This document shows positions 20,641 through 32,710 of a stretch of 64,000 nt of DNA, in pieces. Made by a program: the position numbers and the translations under genes. How positions within the stretch are numbered: position 1 is the first letter of the stretch; every line of letters begins with the position of its first letter. The notes under the pieces were generated by a model that was not told where the DNA came from, made no database searches, and worked only from the letters and a program-made list of their open reading frames with translations. Origin of the DNA: Achatina immaculata (lineage: Eukaryota > Mollusca > Gastropoda > Stylommatophora > Achatinidae); the NCBI GenBank assembly GCA_009760885.1, contig CM019719.1, positions 29,011,084 to 29,075,083 on the forward strand. Direction: 5' to 3'.

Positions 20641-22160
20641 ACGTGGTTCAGCATCTCTATAAGCTTGGATGTTAAGAAGTCTTCGTGTAAATTTTTACAC
20701 TTTCTTTGAGTAATTAACTGATGGATGTAACATAATTTAAAGGGAAAAAAAGCTAAATAGAAGACAAGAAATCACAAATCTCCTGTTCTAAATGGAGCAA
20801 TGCAGACTAAAGTTCAATGCGTAAATCTGAAGGCTATACTGTACATGCCACAATGGTCTCCAGACACCAGTACATATCCTGCAAAACCTACCCTCAATAT
20901 AGTGACTTGAATAGTCCAGGTATGACCATTGTTTCGTCTATAATAATTAACATTTGCCATTTCTGTGCATTCTCGCCGTTAAAATGAAGTATGTGCACCA
21001 TTGATAAGTTCTTTAGTGAGTGCATCATTTAGTAAACAGTCGCTATGGCTTTGCATAGGAACGGCTCGAGATGATAATTCATTTAACAGAAAAAAAAATC
21101 TCAGTGAGTTCCTATACGACACCAAGAATTTAAAAACAGGCTGAAATTGAATCAGCCTATGAAGTAGTTTCATTTATCTCTTGTAACAAAGATAATATTT
21201 ATCTAACAAGACAAACGGAGAGGTAGCAGTGCTGAGTACCTTTTACACTGCCAGCATTACAAAAACTTCATGGATAAGACAAATTACATACTGATGAAAT
21301 CAATACGCCAGTAATGTTAATTGTAAACCAATCCGCCAACCAATAAAAACAGTTCATTCACAAGGGCAGGGGAAAACATGAGTGCAACATTCAGTATATA
21401 GCATGAGTTTGGTTCTCTAAGTGTTAAGTTCTGGCTTTAGTTCTGTGTTAGAGGAACATCCTGAACTGAATACATAACATCATAATGATCTAGCTCCAGT
21501 TCTGTTAAATTCTGTGAGTCTGTCTGCTCTTGTTTTGTCTGTATATGCGGAACTCTTTGCGTCTAAAAGATCTTGGTTTTTTATATTGAACGACTTTCTC
21601 TGCTCAGCCACTCTAGACTGTGGTGGAGCTCTTTGTTTATGGAAGTTAACTTTAAGCAACTGTTCCTCTTCAGTCAAAGTGAGCGAGCTAGCAGGTATGG
21701 CGTCAGTAAAGGAAGAATGGACGAGGATGAGATGGCAAGAACCACCTTGGAAAGGCTGTTATGGAGGACGACATCGGGTTGAATGACAACAATCACATCA
21801 GGAGGATGATCGAGTTGGAGAAGTGGACGTTTATTCGAAGTGGTTTTAGCGCGCGTTACCTATAACAAGTGTGAGACTGGTTCTATCACCAAGTGCACGC
21901 TTCAGTGAGTATTGGAACGGAAGGCGAAACATATATGGGAATGCCTGGAGTGTGGAGATACCAGTCTGTTAACAGAAATTATACACCTAGTTCAGTCACT
22001 CACAGACCTATGTGCAGTAAAATTTTCGACGTGCCTCGCCATGCAAGCAAATATATTTCAATATTCTGAGACTCTGTTGTTTTTCTCTCTCTCTCTCTTC
22101 GCACACACATACACATTAACACATACACGCACCCACCAAGCCGTTGTTCTCAAGGATGCA
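20641..22160. other. intergenic, no supported gene
   Basis: The most protein-like frame is on the minus strand at 21480-21677 (starts MTEEEQLLKVNFHKQ, polar, 65 codons). I do not recognise it, and it has no visible partner exons. Confidence 0.35.
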
Positions 22161-22167
22161 CAAAAGT

Positions 22168-22322
22168 CATATCTTTGATTCAGGCTATATACCATGTCTT
22201 TGATTCAGGCTATATACCATGTCTTTGATTCAGGCTATATACCATGTCTTTGATTCAGGCTATATACCATGTCTTTGATTCAGGCTATATACCATATCTT
22301 TGATTCAGGCTATATACCAGTG
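22168..22322. repeat. 25-bp minisatellite
   Basis: Six near-identical units of CTTTGATTCAGGCTATATAC plus CATGT. Confidence 0.95.
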
Positions 22323-23056
22323 TATCGAGTCATTTTATTTTTCACTTCGTTTTTGATCACGTCATGTTCGATTCAGTTTTTATCAGCAAGTATACGCGTG
22401 ACTGCTTCTGCCTGCCAGACATAAGCTAAAATGTAAATCACTGATAAAGTTACGTTACGTCCGACTGTACGTAGAACACACAAACAGACTACACAGGGCA
22501 GTCTGCACTTACAGAAATAAAAGTACCAAATATAATGAAAGAACTATTTTTCCGCCATAAACAATCAAGAATTAGTGTCTTCGAAATGTTAAATTGGTTT
22601 TGTATTTTCTTGCATCTAATAAAAAATAAAAACTATCTTACAAATAAGGCGAATGCAGGAATGAAGGTCTTTCATCCCGGATTTATCGAAGTTGTGAGGT
22701 TCCGCGAGAGGTCTTTAGACATACGAGAGGCGTCGGGGTTAAAAAATTAATTAATTAACTTCCATTATAAACTGATTATACCTTGACGGAAATGAAAATG
22801 TAATTTTTTTAGTCAAAATATCATTGGTAGTTATTTCTGGATTTTATTTATAATTCAACTGATCACGTAACCAAACCGTGAACTGTAGATGTAAGAATTT
22901 TATTCAGAAGCTAAGCCAATCTGAAGATCTATTCAAAAGGTTGCACCAGTTTACAAAGCTGGTGTAGAAATATCAGAAGAGACTCAACTAAGCGCTTTAC
23001 AATTGTTTGACGATTTGAAATGCTTACTGCAAACATTATGATAAATAATTATCGTT
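22323..23056. other. intergenic, nothing recognised
   Basis: No supported feature. Confidence 0.4.
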
Positions 23057-23127
23057 GTCGGGAACCGCACTGGTGTAGTGGATTAGACACTCGCTTGCCG
23101 ACCAGACGACCTGGTTTCGATTACTGA
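23057..23127 (+). mobile_element. tRNA-like SINE head (family 2)
   Basis: CACTGGTGTAGTGGATTAGA resembles an A-box region and GACCTGGTTTCGATT a B-box. A similar head is at 61848. The body is missing because the sequence passes directly into Penelope-type coding sequence. Confidence 0.55.
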
Positions 23128-23460
23128 ACAACTTATATTGGTGAAACCGATCTCAGATTAGGTGAACGCATGTAGAAACGTCTGTATGATATCACCCAGC
23201 ATGTTTTGAAACCAGTCTCTAATAATTTCAGTGGCCCAAACCACAGATTTTCTGATTTTCTGGTAGCAGCCACCGTTCGCCCCCTTTCCTCCCCACTGAT
23301 AACATCACAAGTCTCCATTTAAACATTTTCTACACTCCACCATGCGCACTTCTGAACACAGCCTCTTACAAGTCACAGCTTCTTAAATTCGCAGCTAAGT
23401 GTTCCATTCATTTTATTTAACTCTATTTTTCCATTCCTACTTTTTACATACTCCAAATTT
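23128..23460 (+). mobile_element. Penelope-like element fragment
   Basis: The plus strand reads YIGETDLRLGERM, a stop, then KRLYDITQHVLKPVSNNFSG and SDFLVAA, a decayed GIY-YIG region homologous to that at 10374-10667. It then skips to 3' untranslated sequence (ACAAGTCTCCATTTAAACAT, CATGCGCACTTC) shared with 17730-18340. Confidence 0.65.
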
Positions 23461-23700
23461 ATATGTATGGCCGCTGGACGTGTCGTCCTAGTGGATTTCC
23501 TTTTTGTTGTGAGGTCCGCCACGGCTGTGACATTTTTCTTCCCGACAACCCACTTTTCTACAGGTCTTATACATGTCATGTACATGTCGAAGTGTAACCT
23601 CCCCTACGCCGCAAGAAAAAAAAAACCAAACTCAAGACAAGTTAACTCCAGAGGAACACATCTCTTTCAAGGGTGACTCAAAATTATAATGGAAGTTACC
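23461..23700. other. intergenic, nothing recognised
   Basis: No supported feature. Confidence 0.3.
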
Positions 23701-24080
23701 GTTCGATAATTGTATACCGTCCAATAAAAGAAATGCATAACTACTGATGACCCAATTTTAGCCATAACTTTCATATACTATAGCTTTTTAAATTGAATGG
23801 ATAAAATTTTCAAATTGTACACAATAATACCTAAGGGTTTAAACACTCATTTGACAGTTTCTTGCATCTGTCTGACGAGCATTTGTTAGTCCCAGGGGTT
23901 ATCAAGTTAGTATGGTTTGTGGCCACCGTTTGCATCGATAAGCGACTGGCATCTCCTGAGCATAGATGCGATCAGATGTCTGATGTGCGCCTGTGGGATG
24001 GCTGCCCACTCTCCCTGGAGTGCCTGCCACAGATCACGATTATTGGCTGGAGAAACGTTTCGTCGACAAGCACGTTTAGA
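23701..24080 (-). mobile_element. Tc1-type transposase C-terminal fragment
   Basis: On the minus strand from about 24040 to 23905 the reading is DLWQALQGEWAAIPQAHIRH, then LIASMLRRCQSLIDANGGHK and a stop. That is the C-terminus typical of Tc1 transposases (a W..IPQ..I..LI.SM.RRC...GGH pattern). The stop is followed by about 200 bp of AT-rich sequence, perhaps the element end. It points away from the Tc1 reading on the plus strand at 24397. Confidence 0.75.
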
Positions 24081-24396
24081 ATCGCATAGCTTACATTAGC
24101 TTCATTTTATATATGTTATGACAAACATTTTTTTTCCTGGTATCTCAAACGACACGAAAAATTGTCACCAAGATATCAGGTCCTTGATTTAGCGAGAAAT
24201 TTGCTATTCTCGTGTATAGTCAGAAAGCAAGTAGCTGGTCTTGTTAATCATGCATTTGTTTTAATCATTACTCATGCTCCGTTTATGGAAAAGTCATGAT
24301 TTTTGTGGTGAGCACAACTCACTTTCCACGCAAATGTTACCCTGTAAAAGGATGAGGTTACACAAACAAATTAAATTAATTTTCAAGCAGACAATT

Positions 24397-25281
24397 ATGG
24401 CGTGTCTATCGCAAAATTTACGAAACATTGCTATCGGTCGCCTGCAAGCAGGCGAAAGTCAAAGTCAGGTTGCCAGGCATTTAAACATGCTGCAGAGTAC
24501 CATCAGTCGACTTTGGCACAGTTTCCAAGCCACTGGCTCAGCTGAAGACCGGCACCGCAGTGGACAACCCGGGGTGACAGCAGGTGATGATCGCTTTATT
24601 CTGGTTCATCACCTCAGAAACAGGTTTACAACACCTTCCTCAATTGCCCAGTCATTGCTTACTCACTGTGTGGGTGATCAAAATGTCCGGAATAGACTGC
24701 ATGAAGCTGGACTGGTGGCACGACGACCTCACCGAGGTCCTGTCTTAACGAGACGCCATCGCCAAAATCGACTTGTTTGGGCCAACCAGCATCGGCCCTG
24801 GACAACTGACAGTCAATGGAGACGTGTCTGGTTTAGTGACGAATCTTCCTTTTTGGTGCACCGCCATGATATGCGGAGAAGGGTCTACCGTAGGCCAAAT
24901 GAACGTTTTGCCCAAAATTGCGTTGATGAAGCTCCGACGCATGGCGGTGGAGGTGTACTGGTATGGGGAATGATCAATTTTAACGGAAGGAGTCCATTGG
25001 TGTAGATTGAAGGAGGCTTAAATGCGCAACGACACGTCAATGAAATTCTTCGACCCCATGTCCTTTCATTTTTGGCTGCGCAAAGGTCTGTGTTTCAACA
25101 GGACAACGCCACACCCCGTTCTGCACGGTTCACCACACAGTTCCTGACTGTCAACAATGTTCTCACACTTCCCTGGCCATCCCTGTCTCCAGACATGAAT
25201 CCGAGCGAGCAACTTATGGGATGGGCTCCAAAGACATGTTTGTCGCAGAAACAAATGGAGGTCTTAGTGATGAGTACTTAA
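24397..25281 (+). pseudogene. Tc1-type transposase with one in-frame stop and a lost C-terminus
   Basis: A DNA-cutting and joining enzyme of the Tc1/mariner superfamily. It starts at ATG 24397 (MACLSQNLRNIAIGRLQAGE). A helix-turn-helix region with SQSQVARHLNMLQSTISRLW is followed by a GRPR-like linker (HRSGQPG) and RRVWFSDESSF with the first catalytic Asp near residue 148. A TAG at 25003-25005 (codon 203) interrupts it; the same frame then continues with NAQRHVNEILRPH, VFQQDNATPRSARF (second Asp near 236) and SPDMNPSEQLMG (Glu near 271). The 34-residue spacing gives the DD34E of Tc1. After that the reading diverges to a stop at 25279 and the normal C-terminus is missing; a matching C-terminus lies inverted just upstream. 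Confidence 0.9.
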
Positions 25282-27030
25282 TCATTTGACATTCCTCCTG
25301 TATATCAAATTTGAGATTCTAGCAACTGAAAATGAAGGCGTTAAGCACATTCTGAGATTTCCTACCGCTCTTTTATAAAAAGATTTTTTTGACCTTCCTA
25401 CTGACAGTCCCTTAATGGCGTGAGGGGGTGGCTATCTGGGACAACTAAACATAGATGATCCCCTGAACCTGATCCTTCTTCCTCACTCGTGCTCATAGTA
25501 TCAGGCAGAGCCTGGCTAAAGGGGTGGGTTTTGCAGCAGTAAATATGGATGTGGAATGTTCCCATATTTTGTTTGTTTGTTGGGCCTACTCTTAATCTTC
25601 AAGCTATTCTCCAGTTCGACACGACGTGTACTTCCATCATCTTCACGGCGTTTAGTGCTGCCCTACTCGCAGTTGCAGGGAGATTAGACTAACCGCCGTT
25701 CTCAGAGCTGACCTAAAATTCAGTCTGCTTTCCAGGCTCCATCACCTAGGGGAGCAATTATTGCCTAGACTTAATTAGCTCATCAACTACTTTACAGAAG
25801 TACACCGAAAAGATTGTACACAGCCTTTATTCTGTGATTCCACATGAATGTCTCTTTTCTTCACTGCAGTCATCTTCGCCAGCGCTACTCAGGAGAGAGG
25901 GGTTCGAGCCTTTAAATATTCTTTAACATGTTTTCTCTTTCCTTTTCTTCCTATGAATAATCAGTCTGCTTTGCATTATTTATATATGTAGTACGTTTAT
26001 TATTTTTTACGTTTATAGAAAACGTGCCAAGATTGATAATCTGTAATGCTTCAATATACAGAGCACTGTGGGTTAAATAAACAGACTAAGAAAACCGGAA
26101 TATACCAACATATAAAAGCACTTTTCTTTCTTATCACTGTGTCTGCATATAAACATTTTTCTCTCTTATCGCTGTGTCTATACTTCCAGCGCAAACATAA
26201 CTACTTGCGACATTTAATGTCCCGAATTTAACAGTCTGAACACTTTTAGAAAAGTCAGCTGCCTGTGTTCTGAAGATTCAGTTTCACTTGAAAATTTTCG
26301 AACACCAAAACCTAATCTATAAAAAAAGAAGACCCTAAAAAATAACTAAGTCCATGTGTATCTTGGACTGGGGGTGTGGATGGGGGGTTATCTCCAGCTC
26401 AGAGAGTCGCAGGTGGTGAATTGGTCATCCACACGAGAAGGATATCTGAAGTGGTCACCCACATGAGGAGAATATCTGAAGTGGGAGATAAAATGGCAGA
26501 CAAGGTGGCAAAACTACCAAGCGGCAGGATATCTTCCGAAAACTGTCTGTCAGTGGAATTTAAAGGAACTTTTTAACTGTTGAATTGCTGATCAATAAGC
26601 GTCCAGTTTTACCGAAGGACATTGTCTAGTTTGAACTGGGATCATCTAACTTGGTAAGAGAAAACAGTCCTGTAATACCAACTTACCCAGCTACCAGATT
26701 TTTTAAAAAAGCGAGAGTGAACTTAAAATCATTAACCTTCAGGTGGGTTGGGAGTGGAACAAAAACAGACAACACAAAAAAGCTGGGGACCCAACAAAGA
26801 AATCGAGACAGAGAAACAGCGAGTAAAAATACTACCAGGAAATAAGTCACGTGATGGTGCTAAGCAAATTAATTAATTACATTAACAGAATATTAGCAGC
26901 TTCTATAGGGAAATGCATCACGACAGAGAGTTACAGAACAAGTATAATGAAAACTATTAGGTTATTGCAAGCTGCATAAAACAGACAGGTTATGTGTGTA
27001 AAGTTCTAGAATTTAAACAACGCATACAAA
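25282..27030. other. intergenic, no supported gene
   Basis: No exon or element recognised. A short duplication around ACACGAGAAGGATATCTGAA and CATGAGGAGAATATCTGAAG lies at 26430-26480. Confidence 0.4.
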
Positions 27031-27320
27031 TACAGGTTGGCCTGGTTGGCTGAGTGGTTAGGCGTTTGCTCTACTAATCCGGTGGTACTGAGTTCAAGTC
27101 TCAGCAGTGGGGACCTTTTTTCTGGCTCCACTCCACCAAAACGGCCCCGGGGTCCACCTGGTCTCGAAAAACTGGGTACCAGAGAAATCTGGGAAGGTAA
27201 ATGCGGCCAGGCGTGATACCACATCAGACTTTCAGGTGCCCAAGGTCATGGAAATACGGACCTAACACCCTATTACCACTAAGCCTTAATGGCATGGAAA
27301 CGGGGATTTTTATAGATATA
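27030..27320 (+). mobile_element. tRNA-Ser-like SINE, plus-strand member of an inverted pair
   Basis: The head GGCTGAGTGGTTAGGCGTTT, TACTAATCCGG and GAGTTCAAGTCTC resembles a serine tRNA (A and B boxes). The body has CCCCGGGGTCCACC, GGTACCAGAGAAATCTGG, CACATCAGACTT and CCTTAATGGCATGGAAACGG. The same body appears inverted at 27463-27722. Confidence 0.8.
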
Positions 27321-27462
27321 GGATGTAGAAATGTCCCAACAGAATGCTTAGACCTGAAGGGCGCATTCTATCTGGAGAAACAATGGTTAAGACGGGTCAC
27401 TTGACCTCCAGCTCGGCCGCCAAGCAACTTTATGGAATGAACTGATCTTCTTTACATCAAAG

Positions 27463-27722
27463 TAAAGGTAAAGGTAAACTTCCCGTTTCCATGGCCATTA
27501 AGGCGGACAAGGAACACGGTGTTAGGCCCGTATTTTCCATGACCTTCGGCACGTAAAAGTCTGATGTGGTCAGTATCACACTTCTGGCCGCTTTACCTTT
27601 CCAGATTTCTCTGATACCCGTTTTTAGAGGCTGGGTCAACCCCGGGGCCTTTTTGGTGTGTACCAGAAAAAAATCCCACTGCTGGGACACCCGGTACCAC
27701 CTGATTAGTAAACCGAGCGTTA
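27463..27722 (-). mobile_element. tRNA-Ser-like SINE, minus-strand member of an inverted pair
   Basis: The reverse complement matches the neighbouring SINE (TACTAATCAGGTGGTACC, GCCCCGGGGTTGACCC, TATCAGAGAAATCTGG, CACATCAGACTT). It keeps the 3' tail TTTACCTTTACCTTTACTTT, which the plus-strand copy lacks. About 140 bp separate the two. Confidence 0.8.
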
Positions 27723-28170
27723 CATCAAAGTAAAAACTGAGTGTATTTCAAATTATCAAAGAAAAACTGCAAAAACTTACAAGTACACAATTCTTTGATT
27801 CTGCTTTTAACCACTGTAAAATTATAAACACAATATACTGGACAATTAATACAAGGTCTCTCAAATAATACTCGTAATCGCACTATAAATTTTAAAAAAA
27901 ATGGTATTCGATATGGCACAGAGAAGTGATCAAAGTCCTATCAATGATAGGACATGACGAAAAAAAAATCCATGGGCGTGTACAGAACTTCGTTCCGAAA
28001 ACACAAGATAAACTTCAGTAGGTTAGGCTTTCGCTGTAGCAGACGGTTGGAAGACTTCGCAGCAGCGATCTTTTCCTGGTTTTTAGTTGCTAAGTAAAAA
28101 CTGTTTTAACAATCATTTAATTCGTCAGAATTCCGAGCAGGGGATTGTAGTGGACAACACGGCAAAAACA
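27723..28170 (+). other. presumed promoter and 5' untranslated region of POT-B
   Basis: No TATA box or motif is convincing. The region is AT-rich up to about 27990 and less so close to the start codon. This is an inference from position only. Confidence 0.3.
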
Positions 28171-28277
28171 ATGAAGAGTTTTAAGCAAGGAGACTATGAT
28201 CACACTGACATTGAACTAGATGGACTTTCAGAACATAAATACAAGGTCAGCGCAACCAAGGAAGTGCCCACCGCTAG
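28171..28277 (+). CDS. POT-B exon 1 (cytosolic N-terminus)
   Basis: ATG at 28171 is the first in-frame Met. The 107-nt exon encodes MKSFKQGDYDHTDIELDGL and a polar remainder ending KEVPTA, leaving AG in phase 2 before gtagga. The two bases plus C of exon 2 make Ser, which keeps the frame. The exon is chosen on phase, position and lack of a rival; similarity cannot prove it. Confidence 0.6.
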
Positions 28278-28567
28278 GTAGGACATTGAGACACTAGTTT
28301 CAAAGTGAAAAAAAAAGAACAATTTTTCATGTCTTTTAATGAATGTACTTTTCTCTGGTGATTTCTCAGATTTTTAACATATTTATTGTCAGATTCTGGT
28401 TGGTTAAATTGTTTTAATTTGTTCAGATCAACAAATGTAAGTGATTTTCGTCAGTTGAAATCTCTGCACAGTGATTAAATAACGGGAACAGGACATGACG
28501 GCCATGTTAAGTTTTGTTCCTTGTAAACGGAACATGAGAAGTAATGTTCTGAATCTCCGCCGTACAA

Positions 28568-28598
<31 letters not shown>

Positions 28599-31500
28599 GT
28601 TTGATTTGCTCAGTGGCACAGGAAGCAAAAGTGACGTGAAGTATATAATTTTTTAAAAAGAAGTATACAAATAAATAAAAACATTTCATACACGAATACT
28701 AGACGACATTACGCAACCAAAGACGATGAATGTGATAAGTATATTTGTATAATATACCACAAACAGTATTACCTTCATCTACTAAAAACTTTTGTATGAT
28801 ACAGCCTGCATACTTTGTGAAATTATCGTCAAAAACGCTTTATACATCTTTATATTTTTCTACACAAACTGTAAATTTTTCTACTTGATCATGTGTATGT
28901 ATGTACACAATAATCAAAATTAACGTCTTTACACTTTGCATATTTCTCCATTTTGCAATTAAAATTCTCTCCATTTTCTACATATATCTTTACATTTTCC
29001 ATACATTTCTCTACACTACAATTAAAATCATCTGCATTTTCTACATATATCTTTACACTGTCCTCTATCGCTTTGCAAAACTGTACCATATACCTCTATC
29101 TACATATATTTCTCTACACTGCAATTAAAATCATATACATTTTGTACAGATTTCTCTACATGCATATTTCTCCACTTTGCAATAAAATCCTCCACATTTC
29201 TACATAATTCTCTACAGTAGCGTAAATTTCTTGACATTTTCTCATTAATTTTTTGGCACTGTTTCCAATAATCTTCACTCATCTTTCATTCAGCAAGATA
29301 GTCTCCTTCCACGCATATATTTCACTAATTCATCAGACATTTTTCTCTTTCACATACACATACAAAGTATGGCACCGTCATTCTTCAATGATGCTAGATA
29401 ATTTAAAAAGATATTACGGAAATTGTTACATGCTAGTAACGAGGTGTTTTGCGTTAAGTGTGATATTTCGCTCTATTGTTTCTGAGCTACAGATGATAAA
29501 TGAACCGCTGACCTTTACCATGAGATATGAGTGCAGTGACCTTTCGTTTTGTAGGGAAAAAAAGGTATTTAAAAGATGTGGTAGTTCATTCAAAAAGATA
29601 CTTACAATCTTTTGAAAGTGAGAACTGGAAATCCTTAATATCTTTTTTAAATTTAACAAAATGGAGTTTTAAAATGACGAAGACGAACTACTCAAGCTCA
29701 ACGAGACAGCCGTCAACGACCCACAGCTGCTGGACTGCTGAAGCCAGGGTTGGCGAACCATGGCCCATCAAGACCCAATTCTGCCTCCCAATGGTGTTCC
29801 TGGAAACAGACGGTAGTCGGGCCAAGTGAATACAGATCGCAGTGTGAAGACGAAGATGGTCATAAATATGGCGTCGAGCCGAAGTCGGATGTGTTGGGCC
29901 TAAAGGTGCACAACTGGGACACAACGCAACCAACGCCATTTTGAGGGCAAAAGACGACGAAGATGAAGAAGAAGCGTTTACATTTTATATAGAAAAAAAC
30001 TGACCAAGCGGCATTTGAGAAGATGGAAATAATTTTGATCATCAGTGACTATCTAAATGAGAAATTTTAGAAGAAACTTTAGAATCAATGATTATCAAAA
30101 GAGGAGAAATTTTAGAAGGACAATGTTATCTAAATGATGAATTATTACAATGGCGGACAATCAATGCCATTTAATTAAGAGAGAACTGAACCTAAATAGA
30201 TCACAGTAAGAAAGAGACAAGCAGGATGTGACATATGATCGTTCAAAGTATGCTCTTGTGACAGAAATACCGAAATACACCACACACTTTCGTGAATCTT
30301 ATTACCACATCTTTTAAAACAAGAGCCAGTCACATGGAGAAAATAATTATGGTTTGTGATGTGTCATGCCAAGGAGGTTTATACAAGTTTACACTTATCT
30401 GGGGTCAAACTCAGAAGAGGTGTTTTTCTATGAGAGAAACAGAACAATTTATAGCAGTGTAGCACCGAATAACGTGAAGAACAATTTTTTCTGTGGAATT
30501 TAATTTCTTTTTTTTTTTTTTGGTTGAATTTGGAAAACAGTGATTAGGAGTTAGAGAACGTGACAATCGGTGGAAGTGATTAGGAAACAGTGATTAGGAG
30601 TTAGAGAACGTGACAATCGCCGGAAGTGATTAGGAAACAGTGATTAGGAGTTAGAGAACGTGACAATCGCCGGAAGTGATTAGGAAACAGTGATTAAGAG
30701 TTAGAGAACGTGACAATCGCCGGAAAACTCAAGGAAAAATTTGAAACTTTCACAGTGAAGTATAAACTAACTTCAACAACGGAATTTCAGCTCATCAGTT
30801 GTTATTTATATGTTATTTATTTTATTGCTCATGTTCTACTTCCATTTGTTGTTATATAAGAAAATATATATTCACTGCCACCTGGACACTTCGTCAGAGA
30901 CTTCAGACGTTTACTACTCTCAGCTGATCAGATGTAGACTGACCGGGCTACTCTTAAAGTTTCCTAGTACCGTCAGATTACTTCCCCTGACCGTGGACCG
31001 CTGTACCAAGAAGACCACAGCCCTAAGCGTCTACTTCTGGCCCTTGAGATCAGACGCCATCAGAGAGGCTTCCTTCAACGAAATGTGTCAATCAAAGACA
31101 CAGGCGGGTTCATCTCTCCACCTCTTCCAGACTTATCTCTCCTGGGCAAGGCAGTGTCACAAAAAAGACAGAAGAAAACTCAGAGAAACGTATCTCTACG
31201 CGCTGAAGAACGGCGCATGAAAGGGAACAGCTTTGGAACTGATTGGACGCACCAAGGACTGCACGAGATCGACAAGGACGTTCTGAGTGGCATGTAATGA
31301 ATGTAGTGTCCTAACCTGTTGACGAATACTGCTGGAGCTGTAGAACTGTTCTATGATCATTTGTGTTTTCATTTTCTCTTATTATAAAACTCTACATCGC
31401 ATTTCTCCGACCAACCACATTACACTAATGCGTCCTTTTATATCAGTTACACTCTTATGTTTTATATCGTGATAACGGAGGTTCATGCTAGAACACCATA

Positions 31501-32676
31501 CCCGTCCCAGCCACACCAGCTCATGCCAGGTATATGTTATATCTAGAGACTGCAGTAAGTTTTGCTATCACTGAACAAATCATACAAAGCTCAGCACAGT
31601 CCAGAGCGAGTTAATCCATACTAGACTGCAAAACACTGATAACGATATCTCATCTCGTTTGTCTCAGTATATCAGTAAGTCAATTTGTATGTCCATGCCA
31701 CTAACTGGAATGTCAAAATGTATCCGGTATCGTTTCTTACAGTGTAACTAAATAGTATACTTGTACTCGTCAACATGTTATAAGAAGGTACAACGTGATT
31801 GCTATGTTTACAGCAATAATTAAAACGGTAAAAGACAGGACTATACGTTTGAAATGAGGCTATTAAGATAGCTTTAAAAGCTCGATGTGAATAGCACATA
31901 CACTTCGAGACACAGGGAATAGGACATACACTTCGAGACACAGTGAATAAGACATACACTTCGAGACACAGTGAATAGGACATACACTTCGAGACACAGT
32001 GAATAGGACATACACTTCGAAAGCCTACCACTAACATAACCCGACAGACTCTCAACTGAAATCCCCAGAGTACTAAGGAGTCTTGAAGCAGGGAGTAGTA
32101 AAAAAAGATGAATTACACACGGAGAAGGTTAGAAGAAACAGTCCAAGACAAATAAATGGAGAGCCCTTGTTGATGGCCTATGCACCAGACAGGGGTAAAA
32201 AAGGTGAAGGAAGGTGTATAGAATAGTGCACAGACTTTAGGTCCCTTGTAGTACCGGCCATCTGGCCCGTAAGTCGATTTGGCTGAAGTTGGTCGTTATA
32301 GTGGTAGACCACACATTTAGTACAGTTTACTAACATATTATAGTTATGAACAGACATGTTAACATCACTTTAAAATGCTAACAAAATAGCAAATTAGCGC
32401 GGTAACTGTGTGAGAAAATAATAGCATAGATGAATCAAAGAAAACAACAATCCAAATTTTTGGGGCATGTTTGGAGGAGAGGCTGGCTATAGCACCTGAT
32501 GGCAACTGGGAAGATCGATGGTAGAAGAGACAGAAGTAGACAGAGAAAAAAGATTTTTGATGATCTGGTATACTGGCACGGGAAATGCTCAGTGATAGGC
32601 CTGTTGGGATGCACGAGGGGATCGAGGGTTATGGAAGGACATGGTATCCTACGCCTGTCGGAAGGGACCTTGAGTG

Positions 32677-32710
<34 letters not shown>

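Noticed and set aside
27035..27115. A serine-tRNA-like sequence that could be a real tRNA gene
   Set aside because: It continues into a SINE body found again inverted at 27463-27722, and the acceptor-stem halves do not convincingly pair.
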